From contig NZ_JACHJB010000002.1 in NCBI RefSeq assembly GCF_014207745.1, positions 2,108,001-2,172,000 of the forward strand: DNA of 64,000 nt. Reading direction: 5' to 3'. The translations under genes and the position numbers were made by a program. Numbering within the stretch: position 1 is the first letter of the stretch; every line of letters starts with the position of its first letter. The DNA comes from Nonomuraea muscovyensis (lineage in GTDB: Bacteria > Actinomycetota > Actinomycetes > Streptosporangiales > Streptosporangiaceae). This document shows positions 42,396 through 51,028 of this stretch, one piece after another. Under the pieces are notes generated by a model. It made no database searches. It saw nothing but the letters and a program-made list of their open reading frames with translations, and was not told where the DNA came from.

Positions 42396-45058
42396 CCGTT
42401 CGGGAAGAGGGTGCCGTAGTCGGCCGCCGCCATGGCGACGTCGGCCTGCGCCCAGAAGCGGTGGTAGGTGAACGTCGGCGCCGGGCCGCCGTCCAGGTAG
42501 TCCTGGACCTTGTCCCAGTCGGGGTCGTCCTTGTAGAAGGAGCGGATGTCGAGGAACGTCTTGCCGGCGCTGATCGCGTCGCCGTTGGGCATGGTGCCGG
42601 TGTAGGCGGGCGGGATGTACAGGCCGGTGTTCGCGGCGTCGTCGTGGGGGTCGTCGAAGCGGTTGTAGTCCGCGCGGGTCTCGCTCACTCCGACGCCCTT
42701 GGCGTCCTTGTTGGCGAGCATGCCGTCGATGAGGCTCTTGGCCCCGGCCTTGGCGGCGGCGCTGCCGGACTTGGCGGCGTACCAGGTGAGGGTGCGGGCG
42801 TAGGCGGCGGCCGCGCCGACGTCGGTGGTGTGGTTGACCACGGCGACGTGCAGGCCGGGGTTGGGTCCCGGGCCGTCGGGGCCGCCGCTGTAGCTGGCGG
42901 CGGGGGCGCCGGACCAGGTCATGTCGTTGGGGATGCGGTAGGTGTTGCCCGGCCCGAAGGTGGTGTTGGCCAGCGCCCACGGCACCCACTTGTCGAGGAC
43001 GGCCTTGGCCTTGGCGTCTCCGGTGACGTAGTAGTACTCGGCGACGCGCTCCAGCGACCACACCTGGAAGCCGAACCACCTGTTGCTCGGCGGGTCGTGG
43101 TAGACGGGCTGGTGGTCGTAGGCCCAGCCGTGGAAGGTGGGGGTGCCGGCCGGGGGCTGCTCGTAGTTGCCGTTCCAGCTGTTGGTGGCGCCGCCGGCGA
43201 TGCCGCCCTCGGCGGACTGGAGCCACAGGTAGGAGTCGAGCTGGCGTTGCAGGCTCGTCTGCCAGTCGGAGGCGGCGGTCGGCGACCGCGGGCGCAACGC
43301 GGAGGGCCCGGCGGGGGACAGCACCCAGGCCGCGAACGGGTTCTGGTAGCCCTGGTGCCAGGAACTGGAGCCGACCCGCCACGCCCAGGAACCGCCGGTG
43401 TCGCCGCCCCAGGCGTAGTACCAGGTCAGCATGTAGGAGGAACTGCTCTTGCCGGTGCCCGCCTGGCACGAGGTGGAGGTGCAGCCGGGGTTCTTGAAGT
43501 ACTTGTCGTAGAAGGCGTACCGAAGGTAGTCGCCCATCTTGGCGGCCTTGGCCAGGGTGGAGGTGATCTGCGACTGCTTGCCCTGCGCGGTGGCCCAGGT
43601 CAGCGCCCAGTAGGCGACCTGGACGGCGCGCGCGTCGGCGTCGGGGGCGTTGGTGTAGCGCCACTGGTTGGCGCCGCCGCCCTGGATGAACAGCGGCGGG
43701 TAGCCGGCGCCGGACTGGCCGAAGCGGCCGGTTTCACAGGACGGGTGGGCGACGGTCTCCCAGGCCGACTCCTGCGGGCCGCGCTGGAAGGTGTTGATGT
43801 AGGTGACGCGCTTGGTGTTGTCGCCGCACTCGGTCAGGTTGGCGCCGCGGCCGGTGCCGTAGCCGTAGACGTCGTCCACGTCGAGCAGCCAGTGCATGCC
43901 GTAGACGTCACGGGTGCCGTACGTGCTCTGCAGCTCGTTGGCCAGGGGGTCCTGGCCGACGGGGACACTGGTGCTGAGCGGCACCGGGTACTGGCTGGGG
44001 CGGGGCCGTTCGGGGGCGTAGTCGGCGGGGTCGCCCGGGTTGTAGGAGGCGTTACCGGGCTGCCCGGCGGCGGACGGGATGATGTACTGCTCCATCACGT
44101 TCCAGGCGTTGTTGAACGGCGCCCAGTTGCCGGTGACCCTGCCGTACTGCGCCTCCAGCCAGAGCCAGAAGCTGAACGCCTCGGAGGTGGTCTCGTGGCC
44201 GTGGTCGGGCGCCTCGACGATGAGGGTCTCGATGGAGTGGTACGGGATGCCCTCCGGTGAGAAGTAGCCGTTGGCCGGGTCCTTGAGCTTGTTGTACTGG
44301 GTGGTGAACTCCGTCAGGTAGGTGTTCTGCGGCACGTCGTTGTCGGTCTCGGTGGCGGTGACGGTGACGCTGGTCAGGCCGGTGGCGGCGACGGTGATGG
44401 GCCGGCTGCCGTTGGTGGTGTCGGCGTCTTCGGCGGCTGTGACGGTGACGTTCTGGGTGGTGTTCCAGTTGGTGGGGGTGAAGGTGAGGTTCGCGCCGCT
44501 GGTGAGGGTGAGGTTGGTGTCGCCGCTGCCGGCTGTGGAGGTGACGGTGATGTTGGAGGTGGGCTGTGTCGCGAGGCGGACGGCGTAGGTGGCGTTGCCG
44601 CCTTCGGGGACGCTCAGCGACGTCGGGGTGACCTGGAGGGCCTGCTGGCCGGGGTTGCCGGTGCCGCCGTCGCAGGTGACGCCGTTGATGGCGAAGGAGG
44701 TGGGGTTGGTGTTGGTGCCGGTGTAGGTGCCGTTGAAGCCGATGCTCCACTGGGCGCCGGTGGCTTGGGTGCCGTTGTAGGACAGGCTCGCGGCGGTGAC
44801 GTCCTTGCCGGACTGTGTCCAGGTGGCCGACCAGCCGTTGGTGACCTGCTGGGTGCCCGGCCAGGTGTAGGTCAGCCGCCAGTTCGTCAACGGGTCGCCG
44901 GTGTTGGTGATGGTGACGTTGGCGCCGAAGCCGCCGCCGCCCTCCCATGACTTCACGTACGTCACGGAGCAGGCGACGGCGGCATGCGCCACACCGACGA
45001 GTGCTGTGGACAGGCTCAGCAGCAGGACGGCGAGCGCGGTGAGGAAGCGGTGTCTCAT
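42392..45058 (-). CDS. Secreted GH48 cellobiohydrolase with N-terminal CBM2
   Basis: 888 residues. Order: signal peptide 1-26 (ALAVLLLSLSTALVGVAHA), CBM2 about 27-128 between Cys in VACSVTY and GVTCDGG, a Calx-beta-like module about 135-240 (LSVPEGGNATYAVRL ... TVTATETDND), then GH48 about 245-888. The catalytic region contains YHSIETLIVEAPDHGHETTS and EAFSFWLWLEAQYG, where the conserved acid/base Glu lies, plus DVDDVYGYG and FQVWSLERVAEYYYVTG substrate-tunnel segments. GH48 enzymes release cellobiose processively from reducing ends and are the dominant cellulases of efficient degraders. First gene of an operon with the mannanase; TGGGAGCGCTCCCA lies 22 bases upstream. The 44336-44947 part is almost identical to part of the divergent GH6 gene. 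Confidence 0.95.
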   Translation of the reverse strand: MRHRFLTALAVLLLSLSTALVGVAHAAVACSVTYVKSWEGGGGFGANVTITNTGDPLTNWRLTYTWPGTQQVTNGWSATWTQSGKDVTAASLSYNGTQATGAQWSIGFNGTYTGTNTNPTSFAINGVTCDGGTGNPGQQALQVTPTSLSVPEGGNATYAVRLATQPTSNITVTSTAGSGDTNLTLTSGANLTFTPTNWNTTQNVTVTAAEDADTTNGSRPITVAATGLTSVTVTATETDNDVPQNTYLTEFTTQYNKLKDPANGYFSPEGIPYHSIETLIVEAPDHGHETTSEAFSFWLWLEAQYGRVTGNWAPFNNAWNVMEQYIIPSAAGQPGNASYNPGDPADYAPERPRPSQYPVPLSTSVPVGQDPLANELQSTYGTRDVYGMHWLLDVDDVYGYGTGRGANLTECGDNTKRVTYINTFQRGPQESAWETVAHPSCETGRFGQSGAGYPPLFIQGGGANQWRYTNAPDADARAVQVAYWALTWATAQGKQSQITSTLAKAAKMGDYLRYAFYDKYFKNPGCTSTSCQAGTGKSSSSYMLTWYYAWGGDTGGSWAWRVGSSSWHQGYQNPFAAWVLSPAGPSALRPRSPTAASDWQTSLQRQLDSYLWLQSAEGGIAGGATNSWNGNYEQPPAGTPTFHGWAYDHQPVYHDPPSNRWFGFQVWSLERVAEYYYVTGDAKAKAVLDKWVPWALANTTFGPGNTYRIPNDMTWSGAPAASYSGGPDGPGPNPGLHVAVVNHTTDVGAAAAYARTLTWYAAKSGSAAAKAGAKSLIDGMLANKDAKGVGVSETRADYNRFDDPHDDAANTGLYIPPAYTGTMPNGDAISAGKTFLDIRSFYKDDPDWDKVQDYLDGGPAPTFTYHRFWAQADVAMAAADYGTLFPNG
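44336..44947 (-). repeat. Left arm of 612-bp inverted repeat (CBM2 plus Calx-beta module in GH48 gene)
   Basis: Read on the minus strand this segment equals 45427-46038 read on the plus strand, with the same length of 612 bases. By eye I found two differences, both silent: ACA/ACC and GAA/GAG within VTVTAAEDAD. Signal peptides and catalytic domains on either side are unrelated in sequence. Confidence 0.92.
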
Positions 45059-45079
45059 GAAGGTCCTCTCGGACGGAGG

Positions 45080-45093
45080 TGGGAGCGCTCCCA
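45080..45093. promoter_or_regulatory. CelR/CebR-type operator of the GH48-mannanase operon
   Basis: Perfect 14-bp palindrome TGGGAGCGCTCCCA, ending 22 bases before the GH48 start. It matches the CelR/CebR consensus exactly; a repressor here would block transcription until cellobiose is present. Confidence 0.92.
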
Positions 45094-45190
45094 TATGCTG
45101 GGGTTACGTGGATGGTAGGCGGGCGCCCTCGACCCGCCCAGGCGGCCTCCCGGGGCGGCCATGACGCTCCTGGTGACGCCCTTTCGGCCG

Positions 45191-45203
45191 GTGAAAGTTT
45201 CAT
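45191..45203. promoter_or_regulatory. Second-type palindrome between divergent cellulase genes
   Basis: GTGAAAGTTTCAT contains the 11-bp palindrome TGAAAGTTTCA. The same core occurs at 53634-53644 upstream of the GH5 endoglucanase. It resembles the GAAAnTTTC cores bound by LacI-type xylan regulators of streptomycetes, so a second sugar signal may act here. Confidence 0.5.
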
Positions 45204-45271
45204 CCGTCTCATGCGGATTCGGGGCACCGGCTCACCGCGGTCTGTACAGAGCTGTGAATCCGGGCTATGGA

Positions 45272-45285
45272 TGGGAGCGCTCCCA
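45272..45285. promoter_or_regulatory. CelR/CebR-type operator of the GH6 gene
   Basis: Perfect TGGGAGCGCTCCCA palindrome, 24 bases before the GH6 start and just ahead of the GAGAGGAAA ribosome site. Together with 45080-45093 it brackets the divergent promoter region. Confidence 0.92.
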
Positions 45286-45309
45286 CTCTCCTGAGAGGAA
45301 ACCCCCCAC

Positions 45310-47304
45310 ATGAGACACCGCCTTCTCGTCGTGGTCACGGCCCTGTTGGCAGGGCTGGCCATGGCGCTGACGTCGGCTCCGGCAGCACAGGCCGCGGTGG
45401 CCTGTTCCGTCACCTACAGCAAGGCCTGGGAGGGCGGCGGCGGCTTCGGCGCCAACGTCACCATCACCAACACCGGCGACCCGTTGACGAACTGGCGGCT
45501 GACCTACACCTGGCCGGGCACCCAGCAGGTCACCAACGGCTGGTCGGCCACCTGGACACAGTCCGGCAAGGACGTCACCGCCGCGAGCCTGTCCTACAAC
45601 GGCACCCAAGCCACCGGCGCCCAGTGGAGCATCGGCTTCAACGGCACCTACACCGGCACCAACACCAACCCCACCTCCTTCGCCATCAACGGCGTCACCT
45701 GCGACGGCGGCACCGGCAACCCCGGCCAGCAGGCCCTCCAGGTCACCCCGACGTCGCTGAGCGTCCCCGAAGGCGGCAACGCCACCTACGCCGTCCGCCT
45801 CGCGACACAGCCCACCTCCAACATCACCGTCACCTCCACAGCCGGCAGCGGCGACACCAACCTCACCCTCACCAGCGGCGCGAACCTCACCTTCACCCCC
45901 ACCAACTGGAACACCACCCAGAACGTCACCGTCACCGCCGCCGAGGACGCCGACACCACCAACGGCAGCCGGCCCATCACCGTCGCCGCCACCGGCCTGA
46001 CCAGCGTCACCGTCACCGCCACCGAGACCGACAACGACAGCGGCGGCGGGGACGGCCACGTGGACAACCCGTACGCGGGGGCCACCGGCTACGTCAACGC
46101 CGACTGGTCGGCCAAGGCCGCGGCCGAGCCGGGCGGCCAGGCCGTGGCGAACGTCTCGACCGGCGTGTGGATGGACCGCATCGCCGCCATCAACGGCACC
46201 TCCGGCGCCCGCGGCCTGCGCGCCCACCTGGACGCCGCCGTCACCCAGGACGCCGCCAACGGCAGCGCGCCGCTGACGATCCAGATCGTCGTCTACAACC
46301 TGCCCAACCGCGACTGCTCTGCGCTGGCCTCGAACGGCGAGCTCCTCATCGCCCAGAATGGCCTCAACAGGTACAAGACCGAGTACATCGATCCGATCGC
46401 GCAGATCATGAACGACCCCGAGTACGCGGCCCTGCGCATCGTGACGATCATCGAGATCGACTCGCTGCCCAACCTGATCACCAACCTGAACGTGGCCAAG
46501 TGCCAGGAGGCGCAGACCTCGGGCGCGTACGTGCAGGGCGTCCAGTACGCGCTGAACAAGCTGCACGCGATCCCGAACGTCTACACCTACGTCGACGCCG
46601 CCCACCACGGCTGGATCGGCTGGAACACCAACTTCGGCCCGACCGCCGACCTGATCGCCTCCACCGCCCGTGGCACCACCGCCGGGTACGCCAGCATCGA
46701 CGGCTTCATCACCAACACGGCCAACTACTCCGCGTTGACCGAGCCGTACTTCACCACCTCCACCACGGTCAACGGCACGACGGTGCGGCAGTCGCGGTGG
46801 ATCGACTGGAACGACTACGTCGACGAGCTGAGCTTCGCCCAGGCGTTCCGCCAGGAACTGGTCAGGAAGGGCTTCCCCAGCACGATCGGCATGCTCATCG
46901 ACACCTCGCGCAACGGCTGGGGCGGCGCGGCCCGGCCGACCGGCCCGAGCACGTCCACCGACCTGAACACCTTCGTCGACCAGTCGCGCGTCGACCGGCG
47001 CATCCACGCCGGCAACTGGTGCAACCAGAGTGGCGCCGGCCTCGGCGAGCGGCCGCGCGCGAACCCGGCCCCGGGCCTGGACGCCTACGTCTGGATCAAG
47101 CCGCCGGGTGAGTCCGACGGGTCGAGCCGGCAGATCGACAACGACGAGGGCAAGGGCTTCGACCGGATGTGCGACCCCACGTACACCGGCAACGAGCGCA
47201 ACGGCAACAACATGAGCGGGGCGCTGCCCGACGCGCCGCTGTCCGGCCACTGGTTCTCGGCCCAGTTCCGGCAGTTGCTGCAGAACGCGAACCCGCCGCT
47301 GTAA
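45310..47304 (+). CDS. Secreted GH6 exo-cellobiohydrolase (Cel6B-like) with N-terminal CBM2
   Basis: 664 residues. Order: signal peptide 1-29 (LLVVVTALLAGLAMALTSAP), CBM2 about 30-133, Calx-beta-like module about 138-243, short Gly-rich linker and GH6 about 250-664. The catalytic domain matches Thermobifida Cel6B closely: IIEIDSLPNLITNLN with the catalytic Asp, DAAHHGWIGWNTNFGPTADL, FITNTANYSALTEPYF, IGMLIDTSRNGWGG, HAGNWCNQSGAGLGERP and DNDEGKGFDRMCDPTY. Long loop segments make the tunnel of an exo-acting enzyme cutting from non-reducing ends, complementing GH48. Divergent from GH48 across 251 bases with two CelR-type operators; a strong terminator follows. Residues about 40-243 are identical to the GH48 protein. 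Confidence 0.95.
   Translation: MRHRLLVVVTALLAGLAMALTSAPAAQAAVACSVTYSKAWEGGGGFGANVTITNTGDPLTNWRLTYTWPGTQQVTNGWSATWTQSGKDVTAASLSYNGTQATGAQWSIGFNGTYTGTNTNPTSFAINGVTCDGGTGNPGQQALQVTPTSLSVPEGGNATYAVRLATQPTSNITVTSTAGSGDTNLTLTSGANLTFTPTNWNTTQNVTVTAAEDADTTNGSRPITVAATGLTSVTVTATETDNDSGGGDGHVDNPYAGATGYVNADWSAKAAAEPGGQAVANVSTGVWMDRIAAINGTSGARGLRAHLDAAVTQDAANGSAPLTIQIVVYNLPNRDCSALASNGELLIAQNGLNRYKTEYIDPIAQIMNDPEYAALRIVTIIEIDSLPNLITNLNVAKCQEAQTSGAYVQGVQYALNKLHAIPNVYTYVDAAHHGWIGWNTNFGPTADLIASTARGTTAGYASIDGFITNTANYSALTEPYFTTSTTVNGTTVRQSRWIDWNDYVDELSFAQAFRQELVRKGFPSTIGMLIDTSRNGWGGAARPTGPSTSTDLNTFVDQSRVDRRIHAGNWCNQSGAGLGERPRANPAPGLDAYVWIKPPGESDGSSRQIDNDEGKGFDRMCDPTYTGNERNGNNMSGALPDAPLSGHWFSAQFRQLLQNANPPL
45427..46038 (+). 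repeat. Right arm of 612-bp inverted repeat (CBM2 plus Calx-beta module in GH6 gene)
   Basis: Inverted copy of 44336-44947, starting at the TGG of the CBM2 Trp-Glu-Gly-Gly motif and ending at the last codon of ETDND. The spacer between arms is 479 bases and holds both signal peptides and the promoters. Confidence 0.92.
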
Positions 47305-47321
47305 CACTGCTCCTGCAGGAC

Positions 47322-47361
47322 GTACGGCCCCAGCCCGGAATCCCGCGGGCTGGGGCCGTAC
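47322..47361 (+). terminator. Terminator after GH6
   Basis: GTACGGCCCCAGCCCG pairs perfectly with CGGGCTGGGGCCGTAC over 16 bp around an 8-base loop, 18 bases past the GH6 stop. Confidence 0.9.
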
Positions 47362-47460
47362 CTGTGCGGCGCGGAGGGCGTGAAAGTGATCCGGCGGATC
47401 GGGAGATACGAGGTGTCCGCTTGATCGCGTCCGGAGGGTGGAGATGACGGGGGAAGCATC

Positions 47461-48087
47461 GTGACGGCGCTGCCGTGGGCCGCGGAGGAAACCGGCCGTG
47501 CCCTGCCGCCCGCCGTGCCCGCCGTGGGCCGGGCGGAGGGCTGCCTGGAGGACGCTGAGGCGTTCGGGGCGGTGTTCGACGCCTACTTCGGCGAGATCCA
47601 CGGCTACGTCGCCCAGCGGCTCGGCCCGGACCACGCCGAGGACGTCGTCGCCGACACCTTCCTCATCGCCTTCCGCAAGCGGGCGCAGTACGACCCGGCC
47701 AGGGCCGGCGTGCGGACCTGGCTGTACGGCATCGCCACGAAGCTGGTCGGCAGGCACCGCCGCCTGGAGGCGCGCACGCTGCGCGCGCTCGGCCGCTACG
47801 GCGTGGACGCCGACGCCCCCGGGCCGGAGGACGGCGTGGCGGTACGGGTGAGCGCGCAGAGCCTGCGCCCCAGCCTCGCGGCGGCCCTGGCCGGCCTCCA
47901 CCAGCGCGATCGGGACGTGGTGCTGCTGGTCGCGCTGGCCGGGCTGAGTCACGAGGAGGTCGCCACGGCGCTGGGCATCCCCTACGGCACGGTCGGCTCG
48001 CGGCTGAACAGGGCGCGGCGCAAGCTGCGCGCGTCGCTGGGCGGGGCCGACCCGATGCGGGTCCTGGAGGAGGCCGACCATGGATGA
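47461..48087 (+). CDS. ECF-type RNA polymerase sigma factor
   Basis: 208 residues from GTG 47461. Sigma region 2 is in FDAYFGEIHGYVAQRLGPDH, VADTFLIAFRKRAQYDP and GVRTWLYGIATKLVGRHRR; region 4 HTH is in LHQRDRDVVLLVALAGLSHE, then EVATALGIPYGTVGSRLNRA. There is no region 1.1 or 3, so it is an ECF sigma. The next gene starts 8 bases before its stop and encodes a membrane protein of the CU044_5270 type, a pairing common in Streptosporangiales and probably the anti-sigma/sensor. The sigma targets are unknown; nothing ties it to the cellulases except proximity. Confidence 0.92.
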   Translation: MTALPWAAEETGRALPPAVPAVGRAEGCLEDAEAFGAVFDAYFGEIHGYVAQRLGPDHAEDVVADTFLIAFRKRAQYDPARAGVRTWLYGIATKLVGRHRRLEARTLRALGRYGVDADAPGPEDGVAVRVSAQSLRPSLAAALAGLHQRDRDVVLLVALAGLSHEEVATALGIPYGTVGSRLNRARRKLRASLGGADPMRVLEEADHG

Positions 48088-48973
48088 GCTGGAGCGGGTG
48101 CGCGAGCTGTACGGCGAGCCGCCACGGCCTGACCCGGCGTTCGAGGCGCGGGTGCGGGCGCGGCTGGCGGGCAGGAGCACCCGCCGACGCCGGCTGTCGT
48201 GGGCGGTGCCGCTGGCGGGCGCGGTCGCCTCGCTGGCCGCCGTGCTGATCACGTACGGCGTCGTCGGCGGGGCGGGCACGGTCCGCGATCCCGGGCCGGG
48301 CGTCGCCGCCGGGCGCGACCCGGCGGCCGGCAGGTCGGTGCTGCTGACGGCCGCGACCTCGGCGGCGGCGGAGGCCACGCCGCGCGGCGCGTACTGGCGC
48401 GTCACGCGGCGGAGCGACCCGGGGAAGGTCACCACCCTGTGGGCGTCGCGCGACGGCCGCGCCTGGACGGCCGGGCCGGCCACCGGCACGGCGCCCAGGC
48501 CCGTCGCGAAGCCGTTCACCATGGCGGGCCGGCCGCTGACGCTGCGCGACATCGAGGGGTTGCCCGCCGAGCCGGGCGCGCTCAAGCGCCGGGTGGCGGC
48601 GCTGCTGCCGCCCGGCTCCGGCGACGGGACGCTGGCCGACGCGGTGAGCGGGCTGCTGTGGAGCAAGCCCTCGCCGCCCGCCGTCCGGGCGGCCGCCTAC
48701 CGGCTGCTCGCCGACCTGCCGAACGTCCGCTACCTGGGTCCCGGCGACGATCCCACCGGGCGGCGGGGCCAGGTGTTCGCGTTCACGCTCGACGCCACGG
48801 GCGTGGAGCGGATCCTGACCGTCGACCCGGCCAGCTCGCAGGTGCTGTCCAGCGCCGACCACGCCGCCGGGGGGAAGCACGCCCGCGGCGGGGGTGGCGC
48901 CGGCACGCCCGCCAACCGGGTCGAGGTCGTCCTGACGGCCGGCTGGACCGACGAGGGGCCCGCCACGCCATGA
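48080..48973 (+). CDS. CU044_5270-family membrane protein, probable sigma-factor partner
   Basis: 297 residues. A short cytoplasmic N-terminus (MDELERVRELYGEPPRPDPA, about 1-38, Arg-rich end) precedes one membrane helix (WAVPLAGAVASLAAVLITYG, about 41-60), and the rest is an extracytoplasmic domain with GAYWRVTRRSDPG, then LTLRDIEGLPAEPGALKRRV and GVERILTVDPASSQVLSS. This is the layout of the actinomycete CU044_5270 family that almost always follows an ECF sigma gene. No zinc-anti-sigma HxxxCxxC motif is present, so if it inhibits the sigma it does so differently. An 8-base overlap indicates translational coupling. Confidence 0.83.
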   Translation: MDELERVRELYGEPPRPDPAFEARVRARLAGRSTRRRRLSWAVPLAGAVASLAAVLITYGVVGGAGTVRDPGPGVAAGRDPAAGRSVLLTAATSAAAEATPRGAYWRVTRRSDPGKVTTLWASRDGRAWTAGPATGTAPRPVAKPFTMAGRPLTLRDIEGLPAEPGALKRRVAALLPPGSGDGTLADAVSGLLWSKPSPPAVRAAAYRLLADLPNVRYLGPGDDPTGRRGQVFAFTLDATGVERILTVDPASSQVLSSADHAAGGKHARGGGGAGTPANRVEVVLTAGWTDEGPATP

Positions 48974-49039
48974 CCCCTCCACGCCATGACCCCGGCGCAC
49001 CGTGGACGGGGTGCCCGTGCCGGTGCCGCCGCTCGGCGG

Positions 49040-50158
49040 TCAGAGCCAGTCGCGGCGCTTGAAGACGAGGTAGAGGGTCAGGCAGACGATCCCCATGAGC
49101 AGGATCGCGAACGGGTAGCCCCACGCCCAGTGGGTCTCCGGCATGTGGTCGAAGTTCATCCCGTAGATGGTCCCGACCAGCGTCGGCGCGAACAGGATGG
49201 CCGCCCAGGCGGAGATCTTCTTGACCTCCTCGCCCTGCCGGATGCTGGCCTCGGTCATCTTGGCCATCTCGGCGTTCTGCGCCTGGGTGACCAGTGTCGA
49301 GTTGATGACGAGGATGTCCTGCAGCATCTGGCGGAAGGCGGCGACCCGCTCGTTCACGGTGATGGCGTGGTCGGCCACGTCGCGCAGGTAGGTCTGCAGC
49401 TCCTCGTTGGAGCCGTACTTCTGCGCCCCCGCGATGAAGCCGTCGATCATCCGCACCAGCGGCGCGGTGGCCCGCTGGAACTCGATCACCTCGCCCGACA
49501 GCTCGTAGACCCGCCGCGAGACCGACGGGTCGCCGCCGAACACCTGCACCTCGATCTCCTCCAGGTCCTTCTGCAGGCCGGCCACGACCGGGGCGTAGCC
49601 GTCGACCACGGCGTCGAGGATGGCGTACAGCACGGCCTGGGGGCCCTGGCGCAGCAGCTCCGGGTCCGACTCCATGCGCTTGCGCACGACCTGCAGGTCC
49701 GGCGCCTCCGCGTGCCGTACGGTGATCACGTAGTTGGGGCCGACGAAGACGTGCAGCTCGCCGAAGGCGACCTCCTCGACGTCGTCGAGGTAGCGGGCGG
49801 CGCGCAGCACCACGAACAGCATGTCGCCGTAGCGGTCGGCCTTGGGCCGCTGCGAGCCGACGATGGCGTCCTCCAGCGCCAGCTCGTGCAGCTCGAACTC
49901 CTCGGCGAGCTTGACCAGCTCCCATTCCTTGGGCCGGTAGAGGCCGATCCAGGCCAGGCTGTCGGGCATCTGCTTGAGCCGCTGGAAGGCGTCGGCGAGC
50001 GAGCCGGGGTTGTCCACGCGCTGGCCGTCGCAGTAGATCGCGTTGTCGATCACCGTGGGGCGGTAGGGCGGTTCCTCGGGCGCGCGGGGGTCCATGGACT
50101 GCTCGGGCGCCTCCTCACGCGTGGTGGAGTCGCGCCTGAAGCTTCTCATCCGTGCCAT
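49040..50158 (-). CDS. corA: CorA-type magnesium/cobalt transporter
   Basis: 372 residues from ATG 50158, chosen because AAGAGGAACGG lies just before it; an upstream frame to 50209 has no such site. The soluble N-terminal funnel domain (about 30-300) includes WIGLYRPKEWELVKLAEEFE, LHELALEDAI and the long stalk helix before the membrane. Two C-terminal helices are present, with the pore signature YGMNFDHMPE (about 335-344) between them and a basic end FKRRDWL. The protein forms a pentameric Mg2+ channel gated by cytoplasmic magnesium. It stands alone, convergent with the CU044_5270 gene and divergent from an M50-type gene. Confidence 0.94.
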   Translation of the reverse strand: MARMRSFRRDSTTREEAPEQSMDPRAPEEPPYRPTVIDNAIYCDGQRVDNPGSLADAFQRLKQMPDSLAWIGLYRPKEWELVKLAEEFELHELALEDAIVGSQRPKADRYGDMLFVVLRAARYLDDVEEVAFGELHVFVGPNYVITVRHAEAPDLQVVRKRMESDPELLRQGPQAVLYAILDAVVDGYAPVVAGLQKDLEEIEVQVFGGDPSVSRRVYELSGEVIEFQRATAPLVRMIDGFIAGAQKYGSNEELQTYLRDVADHAITVNERVAAFRQMLQDILVINSTLVTQAQNAEMAKMTEASIRQGEEVKKISAWAAILFAPTLVGTIYGMNFDHMPETHWAWGYPFAILLMGIVCLTLYLVFKRRDWL

Positions 50159-50326
50159 GCCGTTCCTCTTCGCGATGGCCGTACGGTCTCCCGCCACGTC
50201 AGCATCCACTTTCTACCAGATCGTCCTCGGCGTCCTCGGTGAGCATCACCTGCCCCGGTAGCCGGCCGCCAAGCTTCCCGTTGGGCCGGACGCGGCCGGG
50301 GCTTTACCTGGATAGGGTCTTTCTCG

Positions 50327-51028
50327 ATGGAAGAGCTCTGGGCCACCCTCATCGAGGCCCAGCCCGACCCCTCCCCCTGGGTCGTGCTGGGGTCCGCCTT
50401 GGCGGCGCTGGCGATCGTGTCGTTCAGGACCTCGTGGCACCTGTCCCGCGGCCTGATCACGATCGCCCACGAAGGGGGCCACGCCCTGGCGGCGCTGCTC
50501 ACGCGGCGCAAGCTGGAGGGCATCCGCCTGCACTCCGACACCTCCGGCGTGACCCTGACCAGGGGCCGGCCCAACGGGCCCGGCATGGTGCTGACCGCGC
50601 TCGCCGGTTACGTCGCCCCCTCCCTGCTGGGGCTGGCCGCCGCGTGGCTGACCGAGCAGGGGCGCATCACGCTGCTGATCTGGACCGTGCTGCTGTTCCT
50701 CGTCTGCATGCTGCTGCTGATCCGCAACGTGTACGGCGCGCTCATCCTGCTGGCGACGGGCGGGGCGGTGTTCGCCCTGTCGATGTACGCGCCGGACGAC
50801 GTGCAGCAGGCCGTGGCCCTGGTGGCGGTGTGGTTCCTGCTGTTCGGCGGGGTGCGGCCGATCATCGAGCTGCAGCGCAAGCGACGGCTGCGGCAGGCGC
50901 GCGACTCCGACGCCGACCAGCTCGCCCGGCTGACGATCCTGCCCGGCGGCTTCTACGTCCTGTTCTTCCTGCTGGTGGCCTGCGCCTCCGTGGTCGCCGG
51001 CGGCTACCTGATGAACCCGCTGCCCTAG
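50327..51028 (+). CDS. M50B-type membrane metallopeptidase
   Basis: 233 residues. The zinc motif HEGGH is at about residues 48-52 inside a membrane-proximal helix (TIAHEGGHALAALLTRRK), and further hydrophobic segments give about five to six helices: MVLTALAGYVAPSLLGLAAA, LLIWTVLLFLVCMLLLIR, YGALILLATGGAVFALSMYA, AVALVAVWFLLFGGV, and a last YVLFFLLVACASVVAGGYL. This matches the peptidase M50B-like family of actinomycetes, short site-2-protease relatives without a PDZ domain. The second metal-binding motif of true M50 proteases (NxxPxxxLDG) is not evident, so proteolysis is uncertain. The stop overlaps that of the convergent winged-helix gene (CTAG). Confidence 0.85.
   Translation: MEELWATLIEAQPDPSPWVVLGSALAALAIVSFRTSWHLSRGLITIAHEGGHALAALLTRRKLEGIRLHSDTSGVTLTRGRPNGPGMVLTALAGYVAPSLLGLAAAWLTEQGRITLLIWTVLLFLVCMLLLIRNVYGALILLATGGAVFALSMYAPDDVQQAVALVAVWFLLFGGVRPIIELQRKRRLRQARDSDADQLARLTILPGGFYVLFFLLVACASVVAGGYLMNPLP

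Noticed and set aside
44336..46038. Composite transposon with 612-bp terminal inverted repeats
   Set aside because: The arms are coding domains in frame with two cellulases, and no transposase or target duplication is present.
45265..48666. 1133-residue minus-strand ORF opposite GH6 and the sigma factor
   Set aside because: Antisense shadow; it covers three well-supported plus-strand features.
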